A DNA stretch of 64,000 nt from Orientallactaga sibirica (taxonomy: Eukaryota > Chordata > Mammalia > Rodentia > Dipodidae), in assembly GCA_036365145.1 (NCBI GenBank), contig JAEOAD010000001.1:104070001-104134000 (forward strand). The letters are read 5' to 3'. The position numbers and the translations under genes are program-made. Within the stretch, counting starts at the first letter, position 1, and each line of letters begins with the position of its first letter. The notes under the pieces are model-generated. The model was not told the DNA's origin. It worked only from the letters and a program-made list of their open reading frames with translations, and did no database searches. Shown here in pieces: positions 1 through 11,581 of the stretch.

Positions 1-650
1 TGAGCATAAGGCAGGCATCAAGCTTCTGAATAAATAGCCCATTAATCGATGTTTTTTATTCTTTAAAGGATGCTTAAAGCTTCTCATTCATGTGTCTTGA
101 AAGAATGGAATCATCAGGCATAGAATTTGGTGAATGGTGTGAAGAAGTGTAATGAATTGGAACAGGCTTGTGCCTCCAAGTCCCTCTCCCTGTGGCAGCC
201 GTCCCCAGGGCACTGCCAATCAGAGGAGTTCTACTGCTAGAGTCTCTCGCTGCAAAAGGTTCTGTTTACTTTTCATATAGAAAATGGCTTCAAAGACATT
301 TTTGGCTTTGGTTTTTCTTTGGGCAACATAAAAGTGGAGAACAAAGGAAATTCAGAACCTCTTTTCTTCTTCTTCTTCTTTTTTTTTTTTTTTTTCACTA
401 CAGGCCACTCTGTAGATGACCTTGGTTCAGAAGTGCCTGGAAAGCTTGGGTCTGCTGCTCTGAATGTCGAATAGCTGCATGGGACATCACAAGCAGAGGC
501 CTAGTGCTGCCTCTTCAACCAGGGCAAAGTGGAAGAAGATTCCTTCAGAGGGCCAGGAAGGAACTTCACTGAGAACAAAGATAATAAACATGTCTAAGCT
601 CCCAGAGCCAACTCACGCTCCAATCACCCTGAATATTCTTAGTGTGGAGA
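1..650. other. Non-coding stretch, no element recognised
   Basis: I see no recognisable gene or repeat apart from a CTT/T-rich run at about 361-396. A frame of about 110 codons begins at 464, but its distal half runs into the MIR at 650-850, so it is judged a chance frame. Confidence 0.4.
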
Positions 651-850
651 TCAGGAATCACACTGTTGGGTTTTGTGGTTTTAAATACCAGCTCTACCCC
701 TTAGCTCTGCAATCTTGGGCAAGGTACTTAACTTCTGTAAACTTCTATGACCTCATTTATAAAGGTAAGAACACCTACTTTGCAGGGTGGCCATGAGGAC
801 TTGACAAGATAATGTCTTTTCTCAGCACGCAGTGAACGTGAACACTGAAA
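650..850 (+). mobile_element. MIR SINE
   Basis: The core (ctctgcaatcttgggcaagg, then the cttaacttctgtaaacttc block and a gaggacttgacaagataatg end) matches the ordered landmarks of the mammalian MIR consensus in forward orientation. It is heavily diverged, as expected for an ancient, immobile copy. Confidence 0.8.
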
Positions 851-2035
851 GAAACATTAGCTGATTTTGGTATGAGGGTCATTATCATAGACATTAGTAC
901 TTCAAGGCACCGTTCCCTGGTTTGTCCTATCACCGCTTCCTAGGGAAACTCCTTCAGTAAACAGAAGCTGTGCATCCAAAGAGCTTGTATTTAGGAGTCA
1001 GAATACTGAGAGTTTGGGGGGGGGTGTCAATATTTCAGCTAGGCAGGTGACCAACCAGGTGATCCTATGGTTATCTTAAATCTTAATTCAATCCCCTTTT
1101 TGGGGATCATATTTGCCCTTTAAAGGGATGTTGTTAAACTCTATGCTGACATTATTTCCTCGTATCAGAATACAAACATCAATCTTAGTTACGTCTACTC
1201 TGCCTTTCTATTTCATCCCTTCACCTACTCTTCAGTTCTGACTCCTAATACATACTGGGGGCAAGGCTAAGACTGCTGAGAAAGAAGGGAAGAGCAGGTA
1301 AGGAAAAAAGGAAAAGAGGGAGGGACTAAATGATTGTTTATTGGCTCAAAAATGATGTTAATATTTTTTCCCATTACAAAATTCTTCTCAATCTAATTTC
1401 TTATGATTTTAAAGAATTGATATGGACTGTTCTGAATGAACATAAGTAAATCATTTGTTATATTAAAAATAATGTTAAATTGTTGCAAATTTTCTGGCGA
1501 CTCCATCAGGATGCTTCAGGCACCATTAAGAAGCTTATTCATGTAACTACATAATGTTATTCCTGGGGATTTGTTCTGAGAAGTATTTGAAAATAAGGAA
1601 AAGAGTGATTATTAAATGAAATTGATCATAGCAGAATTAGGCAAAACGCTGAAAACAACCTGGATGTCCAAGAAGAGCTAGTAAATGACAGGATATTAAC
1701 TTCACGCATGGCGCTGCAGAATTAAAATGAAAGCCATGGGCTTGAGAAGCAGTATGAAAGAGCAAAATTCTGAAGTTCATAGATCATGATTACTACTATC
1801 TGAAAATAAAGCAATTATATGAACATAATGAAGCTATGGAGGATATTTCAAAATTTGATTTTTTTTTTTAATTAGCACACAAAGTAATGGGTGTCATAAA
1901 GACACTTTCCATGCATATAGGTCATTATAGTTTAGTTGTTCCCTCAAGTTTTTAAAATTTATCTTAAAGTTTGACATTGTTCTTTGCAATCAATAAAATT
2001 AGAAAATTGATTTTTTAAAATATACAAGCATCAGA
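851..2035. other. AT-rich unique-looking stretch
   Basis: There is no convincing ORF, RNA gene or repeat family that I can name. It has a short G-run near 1016 and T/A-rich patches near 1860. It may include very old unrecognised repeat remnants. Confidence 0.35.
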
Positions 2036-2355
2036 CCAGCTATGATGTTTGCATACTTGGTTTCCAGCTGGTAGCACTGTTTAGAAAGATTGTGGAACCT
2101 TTAGGAGGTGGGGCCTTGCTGGAAGAAGTGGGTTCCTAGGGGTAGGCCCTGGACTTTGATGGCTCAGCCCCACTTCCTGTTCACCCGCTCACACCCGCTT
2201 CCGGTGTGTGGATGGACAGTAAACACCAGCCCTCCCGCCATGTTTGCCATCCTTTTCCCTACCGTGACAGACAAAGTCTTCTTGAACTATAGGCTGAAAT
2301 AAACCCTTCTTTCCCTCAATGGCTTTTGTCACAGCAATGAGAAAAGTAACAAGCA
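2036..2355 (+). mobile_element. ORR1-like MaLR LTR (ERVL-MaLR)
   Basis: It has the landmarks of rodent MaLR solo LTRs in order: an aggaggtggggccttgctgg block, a middle segment containing a cgccatg, then a gctgaaataaaccctt polyadenylation region and a terminal gtcacagcaatgagaaaagt. The 64-codon frame here is part of the LTR, not a gene. Related copies lie near 22,243, 35,052 and 51,118. Confidence 0.7.
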
Positions 2356-2475
2356 CAAGACCTTTGTTTAGTGAACAATAGCCTTTCTTAGCATATCAAT
2401 TAGGCTGGCCCAGCAAATCGGTGGAATGGCCTTCTAGGTCTGCTTGTTCACTGGAGTCAAATATTAATTTTATGA

Positions 2476-2612
2476 ACAGGGCGTGGTGGTGGCTTGGCTT
2501 GGGAGACAGAGGTAGGAGGATCGCCATAAGTTCAATGCCACCCTAAGACTACAAAGTGAATTCCAGGTCAGCCTGGTCTAGAGTGAGACCCTACCTCGAA
2601 AAAACAAAAACA
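2476..2612 (+). mobile_element. B1 SINE
   Basis: 7SL-derived body with gcgtggtggtggcttggctt, gaattccaggtcagcctgg and a tagagtgagaccctacctcg end followed by an A-rich tail. The accctacctcg ending recurs in other B1 copies of the window and differs from murid B1. Confidence 0.85.
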
Positions 2613-2692
2613 AATATATAATATATATGTATATTATATAATTTATATAAGTTAATTTATATATATATTTATATATATATATAAATTTTAAC
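2608..2692. repeat. AT-rich low-complexity tract
   Basis: Alternating TA runs directly follow the B1 A-tail. They probably grew from that tail. Much of the tract is self-complementary and could form a hairpin. Confidence 0.8.
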
Positions 2693-3126
2693 ATTAGTAA
2701 CTTAAAGAAAAATCTGTATTCTAATTAACTCTCAACTACCAAGCATTTCACCTCCAAAGAACAATATATTGATTAAGAATAAATCATTGCGTGATATCTT
2801 GGGATATCTGAGTTGTTCCAATGTATCATAAGAGAAATTTGGCTATGAAGTAGATGCTATTTAGCTGTATAAGTTAGCTGCAAGACAAAAAGAAATGAAT
2901 TACATATTCAGGTGCAAAGATATTAATATAAATATATTTAAAGAAACTTAAAATCAGCAGAATCCTACAATGGAAATTGATCTATTCTATATTTGGTGAC
3001 TTTATAAAAATCAATCAAAATACCTAAATAAAAGTACATTTTAAGTGAAATTGAAGAATAGACCATTTCATTCAAAGGTTGAAAACTGATTAACTAGGAG
3101 AAGACATGTATTAAAACTGCCTTTTA

Positions 3127-3328
3127 GGCTGGACAGATGCCTTAGAGGTTAAGGCACTTACCTACAAAGCCAAAGGACCCAGGTTTGATTCCCAGGATCC
3201 ACATTAGGCAAATGCCCAAGGTGGCACTTGCATCTGGAGTTTGTTTATAGTGGCTGAGACAGTGGCACAACCATTCTCTCCCCCCATGCACACCAAATAA
3301 ATAAATAAAAATAAAATATTTTTTAAAA
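3127..3328 (+). mobile_element. B2-like SINE, short form
   Basis: tRNA-derived head (ggctggacagatgccttaga), B-box region caggtttgattcccaggatc, then the ggtggcacttgcatctggag body and an AATAAA-rich tail. A second copy follows within 12 bp in the same orientation. Confidence 0.85.
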
Positions 3329-3337
3329 CTGTCTTTT

Positions 3338-3560
3338 CTGGACTGGAGAGATTGCTCAGTGGTTAAGGAGCTTGTCTGAAAAGTCTGAGGACCTGGGTTC
3401 AATTTCCCAGTGTCTGCATAATGCCAAATGCACAAAGCGGTGCATGCATCTAGAGTTCATTTGTAGCAGCAGGCAACAGAGCCTGGTGTGCCTATTCATT
3501 CTGTCTTTCTCTTCTCTCTCTCTCTCTGTCCTTACAAATAAATAAAAATATTTTTAAAAG
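3338..3560 (+). mobile_element. B2-like SINE, short form
   Basis: Second of two head-to-tail B2-like copies. It shows ggactggagagattgctcag, a degraded B box, the vgtgcatgcatctagagttc body, a CT-rich tract and an AATAAA-containing tail. Confidence 0.85.
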
Positions 3561-4575
3561 GCTGCCTTTTCTGGGGTACATGCTAAGTATTTCCATACTC
3601 ATCTTCTCATTGATTACTTACAAAACCTCATTCAACAGGTATAACATTATAAATCATGTGTTCAGATTAGCTCAGATAGCACAATTCAGAATTTCAACAC
3701 AATCATGTGTCCCAGTATTGCTCCTAGCTTCAGTGCCATGTTAACAGGCTGCAGGTCACACTACTAGAGGCTCAAATGCCAACATAAGATTTATAGGGAC
3801 AGTAAAAGAATGACCAACTGTATTTGGAATACTGTTAACTGAAAGAAGAAAAAAACACCATCATAGGCACACTGTAATTACTACAGTACAAGAGCATTCT
3901 GCTAATGTAGAAAGAAACAAGGGGAAAATTAGAGTTTTGCAAGAATACTGAAATTAGAGTGATCTTTGTTATTCATCTTAACTCTTTTTCTTATTGTAAT
4001 ATTGTTTTTTTACCAAAAATAAATTCATGCTATTTTGACTACACCATATTGCATGGTATATCCTCACCCCATGGAGACCTGAGATGCCCTGGCTTAAGCC
4101 ATAATTATATCAAAAATGAACCTGGATATATGAATAATAATGATAACAATAAAAGCTGCTGTGAATTAACCATAATTGTCATGATGATTAGAGAAGCTAT
4201 AAATTAAGAAGCCAATTGTATTGTAATGGCCACTGTGATAATGAATTAGAAAATGAATGCATCGTGCAAATGGTTTTTTGAGGAAAGGAAGTACCTGGCC
4301 AAAGATGGTGATGGGTGTGTGGATGGAGATGGAAAATTACAGGAGCATTGTATCAGCCAAAAATGAATTCCGACAGAAGCGTTAACCAGTGGGAGTTCAT
4401 CCTCAAAATGCCTTGGCCTGAACAACACAAGACCATAACCAGGTGAGAAGAGTATATATATATCATCCCAGGTGCCAGGTGACACCCTGGTGCCTCAAGG
4501 ATGCACACAGCAGGTATGGGCTCTTCCAAGTGGAATGCAGATGTGACAATTGGCCAGCAAAGTTGATAGGGCAGT
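3561..4575. other. AT-rich stretch, no gene recognised
   Basis: No supported coding region or RNA gene. Frames of 79-82 codons on both strands have no recognisable protein family. The first 200 bases may hold a degraded MIR/L2 relic. Confidence 0.35.
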
Positions 4576-4920
4576 TGTAGCAGTTAACTTCTCATTGCTA
4601 GGACAAAACCCTTCACCAAAATAAAGAAGCCTATGGGAGGCAAGAATTTATTCAGGCTTATACTCAAGAGGTAGAGAAAGCATGGCAACCAGCTCATATC
4701 CTCATACACCAGCACCAGGGTCTGAACAGCAAGCAGGAGCTACTTGTGAACACTTAATGGGCTGGACGAATAAACATCAAGGACCACTGCCAGTGACACA
4801 GCACCTCCATCAAGCCTCTACCTCCTAAAGGCTTCACTAGTTGGGGACTAAGTAGGAAGCGTCATCATAAGTATCTGAGGCTATGGGGAAGGGATCTTTG
4901 ACAGTCAAACTCCCACAGCT
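4576..4920. mobile_element. LTR-like dispersed repeat
   Basis: It resembles the rodent repeat with the order gttactgcta-type start, caagaatttattcaggctt, cagcaagcaggag, cctctacctcctaaaggctt and a caaactcccaca end. Related copies are near 36,570, 37,545 and 48,372. I regard it as an old ERV/MaLR-type LTR; the exact family is not assigned. Confidence 0.5.
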
Positions 4921-5129
4921 CTACTGACACTGGCTTTATGGGGGCAGGTTTGCTGCCTGACGTCTATGTCAAAGAAACTTTAAGTATACAACCAATGCTG
5001 TAGATGGACTAGAACTCAGATTGATTTTGTACCATTAGACTACAGCCATGGCTTTTCAGAATACAGACACCTCAACTACTAGTCCTAAGGCGTGTGCTAT
5101 GAGGACGTGGCGTATGTTCCCATTGGCCC

Positions 5130-5335
5130 TGGTGGTTAGGAAGTGCATAGACTTTGGAGATGGAGACCTGGGATTGAGGCTGCCACGTAAGAACTGTGCT
5201 TGTTACACAAGTGCTTACCTTCTTTACATTTCTTGCCTGTAGAATGGGACGAGATACAGGTTTTATCTAAGGGAGTTGTGATGCAAAGTAAACGAGAACA
5301 TGGTACATGTCTAGGGTGTAGTACACTGTGAGAGC
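5130..5335 (+). mobile_element. MIR SINE
   Basis: Forward MIR order: an agtgcatagactttggagat segment, a degraded core with cttaccttctttacatttct, then tagaatgggacgagataca and a tgagagctaaat-type end. Strongly diverged. Confidence 0.65.
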
Positions 5336-5561
5336 TAAATAACACAAGTTACCTCAAGTGGTGTTGTACAGGGAATCAAATCAAGGGATGTAGCAATTCC
5401 CAAATCAAGCTTTTAACCAGAATTTCATACTTATTGTACTGTCTTTTATCCTTCTTTCCTAAGATTATGTATTAGAAAAATGATGTCTTTCTGTAGCAGA
5501 GGCAGGTGAAGGAGGCCAGTATAATTTGCCAGAAATGTTGATAATACAGCCCTATTTCCAG

Positions 5562-5602
<41 letters not shown>
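5562..5602. repeat. (GT)n microsatellite
   Basis: About 19 uninterrupted GT dinucleotide units. Confidence 0.98.
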
Positions 5603-5603
<1 letters not shown>

Positions 5604-5811
5604 GCAATGAAAGCACAGGATATTTAGAGTAGACAATGAAAGCTCAGGGATTTCTCTCTTGACATCATTAAAGGATGGATAACATTCTATTTTGGATATG
5701 TAACAAAATCAACAGCACTTATTAGAAATATAGGTGTTTAGCATAAGCTTATTAGATGTAAAGCAGTAGTTATTCATAAACAATAGTGCCAGTAACAACA
5801 GCTTCTTACAC

Positions 5812-6015
5812 TAAGGGCTTAGTATGTACCAAGCAAGATTAAATGCACTTTGTATATATTAACTCATTAATGAGCACTAAGCAGTAATGGTTTTTTATGC
5901 CCATTTTATAGATAAGGAAACTGAGAGGAGACAGAAATAAGTAACTTGCTTGAGGTTCAGTGATGGAGTTGGAATTTAAGTCAGAGGTGTAGCTGGAAAT
6001 CCACTCTAGAGTAGT
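5812..6015 (-). mobile_element. MIR SINE
   Basis: Reverse-complement MIR: attaactcattaatgagcac, then ttttatagataaggaaactg and agtaacttgcttgaggttca, in the order of the MIR antisense consensus. Confidence 0.85.
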
Positions 6016-6179
6016 AACCAACAGGTAGCTAAAATATAGTACTTAAAACTAACAAACACAGACATGAAATCTTAATTTAATCTAGTGGAACCAAAAAAAT
6101 AAAGACAGAAAAGTAGGAAGGGGAGCAGTGGGAGAGAATGGGCTCAGGGGATTAAGATAGGGATTAAAAAAACAGTAAA

Positions 6180-6745
6180 AGGTCCATTAGCCAAATCTAG
6201 AGCAGTTGGTAACCCACCGTGGCTGTGTGCCACTACTGCACTTGTGTGAGCATCGTGTCAGGTTGTTTGCTGCTGAGTAGCTTAGACCACGAGTTGCTTA
6301 GACAGATGTTGGTCATTTTCCCCCAGTCACTTATGTAGCACCTTCTGGCACTAGACAAGCTAACTGTTTGGGGACTGACTCTCTTCCAGATTCCGGCCAG
6401 GTCTCTCCATGTTCCATCTGAACAGCATATGGTGTCTTCAGCAGTAGGGTCTTACCAATATCCTTTGGTGAGCCATCAAGTACTCTGACAGAAATCTGTC
6501 TTCTTTTGGGAACCTTGTAGGTCTCACTGATCAACAGCTCCTTGTAGATGTTGACCACATGCTGGTATTGGGAGTTACAGGTCAGTGCCAAGGGAAAAGA
6601 AGGAAGATAAAATTTAGGTAATATGAAAGAGAAAGAGAGAAGAGGGAGTGATATAGAGAGAAATAGGAGAAGATTGAAGTTAGTCTTCATCAGACCCTCT
6701 CCCGGCCCCCGTGATTCAGGTGTTCTCTCCAAGCACCTGGTGCAG
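6180..6745 (-). mobile_element. L1 3' UTR-like fragment
   Basis: Segments such as agagcagttggtaaccca, gcatatggtgtcttcagcag and tagggtcttaccaatatcct parallel the 3' UTR of the long L1 at about 12,210-12,500 in the same orientation. The 133-codon frame here is judged not to be a gene. Confidence 0.55.
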
Positions 6746-7575
6746 GTTTGACCTTTTAGTATGACCTTCAGGATATAAGATTTTATGGTACCATTTCCAT
6801 TTGGGTCCAGTTTTTTGTCATCCCCCCACCCTTACCCTGCCCTCCCACCAACCATCCCTATTGTCCAGTCCTTGAGATGTTTAGTAGGTGTGTCAGCATC
6901 TTGAGCAAATGCAAATCAGGATGGAACCCATACCTGGAAATGGGAAACAAGTCAGAACCATATCCAAAAACAAGCCCGCTCTCCAATATCAAGCTCCCAC
7001 CAATAGTAGGATACAAGAGGGCCCACACCTATTAAATTCTCTCTAAAATAATAATGGTTACCCATGTATCTTGTGCTTACCTCACTCTCCATTGGAGAAT
7101 CTGCTTCTCTCTTTCAGATGGATGCATATCCTGAGGAGAGAATAAGCCCATTGCACCTCAACAGGGCACCAGCTGAAGCCATAGAGTTATAGGGAAATGG
7201 GCAAGAGTGCTGCTTTATCGGTGAACCTGGTACCAGCACAAGGGCAAAGGAGATAGACACAAAGAACACTCAACCCCTACTAAATCAGATATCCAGAGAC
7301 ACAGAGACTCACAAGACCTCATCACTGAAATAGACCTAAAATGAACCCAACATGGCTCAGGGAAATTCACGGAAGAGGGGGGCGGAAAGATTGTTAGAAC
7401 CATGAGTTGGGTCATTATACAGAGTAATTGCCTCTCCCACATAACTGATGGCTACCCCCATAAGGCAACACCCACATTACCCTTGGGGGAGGACAGGGAG
7501 AAGGCTAACGATGGTACCAACATGGCTGTATATATACTGCATTCATAACTAATAAAAATATATTTAAAAAAAAGA
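6746..7575. mobile_element. Dispersed retroelement of unassigned family
   Basis: Its left part (tttccatttgggtccag, then ctgccctcccaccaacc, and gaaacaagtcagaaccatat) corresponds to the shorter copies at 30,101-30,294 and 40,768-40,890. The right end is A-rich after ctaataaaaatatattt. It is probably a LINE 3' region, but orientation and family are uncertain. Confidence 0.4.
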
Positions 7576-7583
7576 GTAAAGGA

Positions 7584-7748
7584 AGCTGGGCATGGTGGCA
7601 CAAGTCTTTAATCCCTGCGCTTGGGAGGCAGAGGTCAGAAGATTGCTGTGAGTTCCAGGCCACCCTAAGAATACATAGTGAATTCCAGGTCAGCCTGGGC
7701 TAGAGTAAGACCCTACCTCGAAAAATAAATAAAATAAAATAAAGAATA
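7584..7748 (+). mobile_element. B1 SINE
   Basis: Complete body from gctgggcatggtggcacaag to gagtaagaccctacctcg, with an AAATAAAATA tail. Confidence 0.92.
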
Positions 7749-8689
7749 AAGGGGGTATGATCAAAATACATCTATACATGTAGGAAATTGTCAAAATAAA
7801 TAATGTTAGTTGCAAAATATGTATAAACAATTCTACCAAGCAGAATTTCATCTCTATTTTTCTCAGTTTTATAGCTTTAGGACCATAAGTTCCACAGCAT
7901 ACCAAGCTTCTAGAGGGGAAGTGATGGAAAGCTAGCCTGAGAGGCCTTAATGATTTGAGAATGCAGTGAGGAGATGGTTTCATTGGCCTCCTTGCTGGAA
8001 AGCTTTCCTAGCCTTTTAAAGGCACATATAACATGCTAGCAGGTCAATTTGAAGTCCCAAAATATAAATAGGACACAGAGTCCCTTCTAAACACAGCCCA
8101 GAACTGACAGACTGTGTGCAAACACAGCCAAAGAGTGTAATAGTGTGTACCAGGTCATTCTACCCTCTCCCAGAGTGACTATGTGTAGACCCTGAGACTG
8201 GATAGGTCTCTTAGCCTCCCGTATATTCAGCCCACATGCTGACCTGTAATGATGAAATTTATTTGAACAACACAGATCATGTGCACTCATACATACAGCC
8301 ATCAGAGAAGATGGACTACTAATCAAAGCGGGGCTTCTAGGTCATTAAGAAAGGTTAAAACAAAAGTACCTTGAAATTCCTAGACCCTGTCATTTCTTTT
8401 GAATCAAGATCTCCAAGGATGCTTTTAGGGTGGTTCTGATATGCTCCCAATGTGAGCTAATGTAAATAGAAAAGCCTTAATAAATCACTGGGTTCTGTGG
8501 AGCTCCCCTACCCATTCAGACAATGCCTGAAGACTTGCCATTAAAGCAATGCCCCTTCAAGCCATGAAGCATAGCCCAAGAGTCCCAAAGTGTAGGCACA
8601 TGCAGCAAGGAGGCTCTGCATAGGTCCAGGCCTCATGTAGGTAGGTCAAAAGATGGACATATAGATGTGTACAATTGAGTCCAGATGCC
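7749..8689. other. Unique-looking stretch, no gene recognised
   Basis: Frames of 79-97 codons on the minus strand show no family motif. No repeat was named. Confidence 0.35.
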
Positions 8690-8850
8690 TCACGTGGTAG
8701 ACGGACATGGATTTTGAAGTCAAGTCAATTCGGATTGCATTCTTGCCTCTGCCACTTTGCCGCCACCAGAGAGTATTTGAATACTAATTTAATTTTTTCC
8801 TACCTTCAACAGCTGCATCTATAACTGGGGAATAAAAAGAAATGTTTCTC
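8690..8850 (+). mobile_element. MIR SINE
   Basis: Forward MIR: gtggtagacggacatggatt, then ttcttgcctctgccactttg, then aacagctgcatctataactg with a ggggaataaaa end. Diverged. Confidence 0.65.
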
Positions 8851-9489
8851 TCATATGTTTATGGCAATGATCAATTATTCCAGTCCTAAGCCTTTTTGTT
8901 CTTTATCCCTTATCTTAACCTAGTCGACTTCACATGGAAGGAGACTGGAGTCTACAGGCTGTTTCTCAGCCGAATTTCCAGCTATGTTGGCCAACAGGAG
9001 ACTGCAGAGGAGCATGGAAGTTGGGAGAAGAGAGAAGCTGTGGCATTCTCTTTCTTTGTCTCTGCCGCAGTCACATCCCTATGGTGGCTGCACTTGACCT
9101 TGCTCCAATTTGATAGTATCACCATTGTTCTAGCTTTTACCTTATAACCCTAGCGTTCACTTAGTGCCCCACCATGCCAGGATGCAAGTGGACTCCTGCC
9201 TTGCTCACCGGAGCTCTCTCATAACCTAGACGGTCTTATCAGATCTTTCTTCCCCAATTCCTCTGCTTATTTACTTTCCTTCTCTCAAATACGTAATTAG
9301 TTCCTTGCCTTTTCTTTTCCTCTCATATTTGCATTATTACATTATATTCTTTCAGAGTAGAGCTCCATACTATTTATACTCAATAAATTGGAACTATTAC
9401 TCTGTATTCCCCAGGTGTCTCCTGTACCCATTTTCTGTATTCAGGGGCAAGATGGCTAACTGAAGCCAGATATGTTTCAGCAGATAACA
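8851..9489. other. Unique-looking stretch, no gene recognised
   Basis: An 83-codon frame at 8,896-9,147 has no recognisable domain or splice context. Pyrimidine-rich 9,240-9,340 is low complexity. Confidence 0.35.
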
Positions 9490-9715
9490 ATAATAATATC
9501 TAATGCCTATGTAATGATTAGTCTTTGCTAGGCATGGTTCTAATTGTTTCATTTACATTAATACATTTAATCTTCACTACAGTCCCGTGAGGTAGACATG
9601 CTATTACTTTCAGAAGCAAGGCTAAGAAAAAAAAAAAAAAAAAACATGAGTGACGTTTTCAAAGTCATAGAACTAATTGATAGCAGAGTCAGTATTCAGT
9701 CCTGGGAAATTAAGC
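9490..9715 (-). mobile_element. MIR SINE with internal A-run
   Basis: Antisense MIR: gctaggcatggttctaattg, acattaatacatttaatctt and gtcccgtgaggtagacatg, followed by a poly-A run at about 9,627-9,644 and tcatagaactaattgatagc. Confidence 0.8.
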
Positions 9716-9894
9716 ACAAGACACCATGCTCCATAAGCCCTATGGGACACTGAATGTCAAAGTAACTGCCTCAGAGGCAGAAGAAATGATCTATATTCTT
9801 GCTCAAAGGCCACTGGCCACTTGACTTTGAAGCCTGTCAGGCAATGGGCCCTTTATCTCCCACAACTCCAGACCTATACAAAAGTCATGCTTCA

Positions 9895-10310
9895 TTGCTT
9901 TTTGCATGTGCATGTGTGTATGGGTGTGTGTGTGTGTATGGGTGTGTGTGTGTGCATGCACGCATGCATGTATGCAGTGGATACACATGTATGGGTGTGC
10001 ATGCATGTGTATGGGCATACATGTGAAGTCTAGTGGTCTGTGTCAGGTGTCTCACTCAATCGCTCTCCACCTTATTCTTGGAGGTAGGGTCTCTTATTGA
10101 ACCCAGAGCTCAGTGATTCAGCTAGACTCACACCCTAGGCATCAAACCCCAGGGACTCCCTGTCTCTACTCCCGCAGCACTTGTATTACAGGCTTTTACC
10201 ACCACACCCGACATTTTTATTTGGGAGCGAGGGATCCAAACTTAGGTCCTCATGCTTGTGTGACAAGCACTTTCTTCAAGGAGCCCCTGGAGCTACAGCA
10301 TGTTGACAGA
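9895..10310 (-). mobile_element. B4 SINE with (TG)n-rich tail
   Basis: Antisense B4 layout: a TG/GTAT/CATG-rich simple-repeat tail (9,905-10,022), then ggtagggtctcttattgaac, a B1-like centre, and ggtcctcatgcttgtgtgac with a degraded ID head. The several overlapping frames across the TG tract are repeat artefacts. Confidence 0.75.
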
Positions 10311-10554
10311 GCCTCCCTGTCCAGCCTGACCCAGGAAAACCCTGCCAGCATCTATCCCTGAGGATGCTTGGTACCCATTTCATCCTTTCTAGGTTAATAG
10401 ATATCTCTAGTGCAGCCTGACCATGCAGGAATCCATAAGTCATTAACAAGAGCTATTTTAAGCCTATAAAAGCCGATGGATAGCATCGCAGTGACCTTTG
10501 AACAAGTTGGTCTATCTGATGGTTTTACTCATTCACTAATGAACTTCATAAAAG

Positions 10555-10790
10555 CAGAAGAGAGCTAACATTTACTCAGTGTCTGCCCTGTATCCAGCCA
10601 TGTGCCTGGAAGACGACACATAACATCTCTTTTCATTTTCAGTCTTCTAACAACATATATTAATTATCCCCACCTTACAGCCAAAAAATCACCTCAGAAA
10701 AAAGACTAAGTAGTTTGGGGTGGGTGATGCTATAGGTTAAACCCTCTTCTGCTAATTCCACCACACCACAGTCTCCTCTGAGCTTTGACA
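10555..10790 (-). mobile_element. MIR SINE
   Basis: Antisense MIR: catttactcagtgtctgccc, attatccccaccttacagcc, then a degraded core ending near ttctgctaattccaccacac. Confidence 0.6.
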
Positions 10791-11329
10791 AGGATATGCT
10801 GTCTAAATGGGAATGTTGAAATATGGTCCCCCAAAGCATCCTTATGATTCGAATTCTACAGATAAATCACTGCCCTGTGGGTTACATGGGAATGTCTACA
10901 GAAGCCGTTCCATGCATGCCCTCCACAATATGTTGGGAAGAGGGCATGGCCTCTGTCTCTTTCATTTCACACACCCTTATGGTGAGAGGGCCTATGTTTA
11001 GGGAGCTGTACTTAATGACCAGAATCAGGGATTTGTCCATCCCTGAACCTGGCATAAGTCATAATATTTGGGTTATTGAGCTGATACTGACCTGGTATAA
11101 GGCATTTGGATTCTTTGAGCGAGAATATAGGGTTTTTTTTTTTTTTTGTGGAAGAGATATGAATTGTTGAGGGCCAGAGAAAGACTGTGAGTAGCCCAGT
11201 GGTAAAGATGACCCCACCTCCCAGCTATGCCCTTGCATAACCTCCTCCCTTTCTGAACCAGACCTAATGTCTTGATACTCAATAATATAATACAGCAAAA
11301 GGAATAAGTTTGCGTTACAAAAACAGTTT
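10791..11329. other. Unique-looking stretch, no gene recognised
   Basis: Frames of 64-115 codons show no known motif. It includes a T15-type run near 11,134-11,148. Confidence 0.35.
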
Positions 11330-11581
11330 GGGTTTGGGTTGGGAAGATGGCTCAGTGGATAAGGTACTTGCTGTGCAACCGTCACTACCCAAGTTTGGAG
11401 CCCCATAACCCTGTCCCCATATATACATACTACGAACACATACATACATACATACATACGTACGTACGTACATACATACATACATACATACATACATACA
11501 TACATACGTACATACATACATACAATCTAGGTACTGTGGTAGATGTCTGTAATCCTAGTGCATGCTTATAGCAAGAAGGAA
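11330..11581 (+). mobile_element. B4-like SINE, 5' part, with expanded (CATA)n
   Basis: ID-type head (gggaagatggctcagtggat), then a CATA/CGTA microsatellite at about 11,440-11,525, then B1-type sequence tctgtaatcctagtgcatgc. It stops at about 11,581, exactly where the long L1 begins, so the L1 may have landed in it; I could not find the missing half beyond 19.2 kb. Confidence 0.6.
11440..11525. repeat. (CATA)n/(CGTA)n tetranucleotide microsatellite
   Basis: More than 20 units of CATA interrupted by CGTA variants. Tyr/Val/Met/Cys-rich frames on both strands are translation artefacts of this tract. Confidence 0.97.

Noticed and set aside
3127..3560. tRNA-like A and B boxes that might suggest tRNA genes
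   Set aside because: The boxes belong to B2/B4 SINEs derived from tRNA; no cloverleaf with paired acceptor stem is present.
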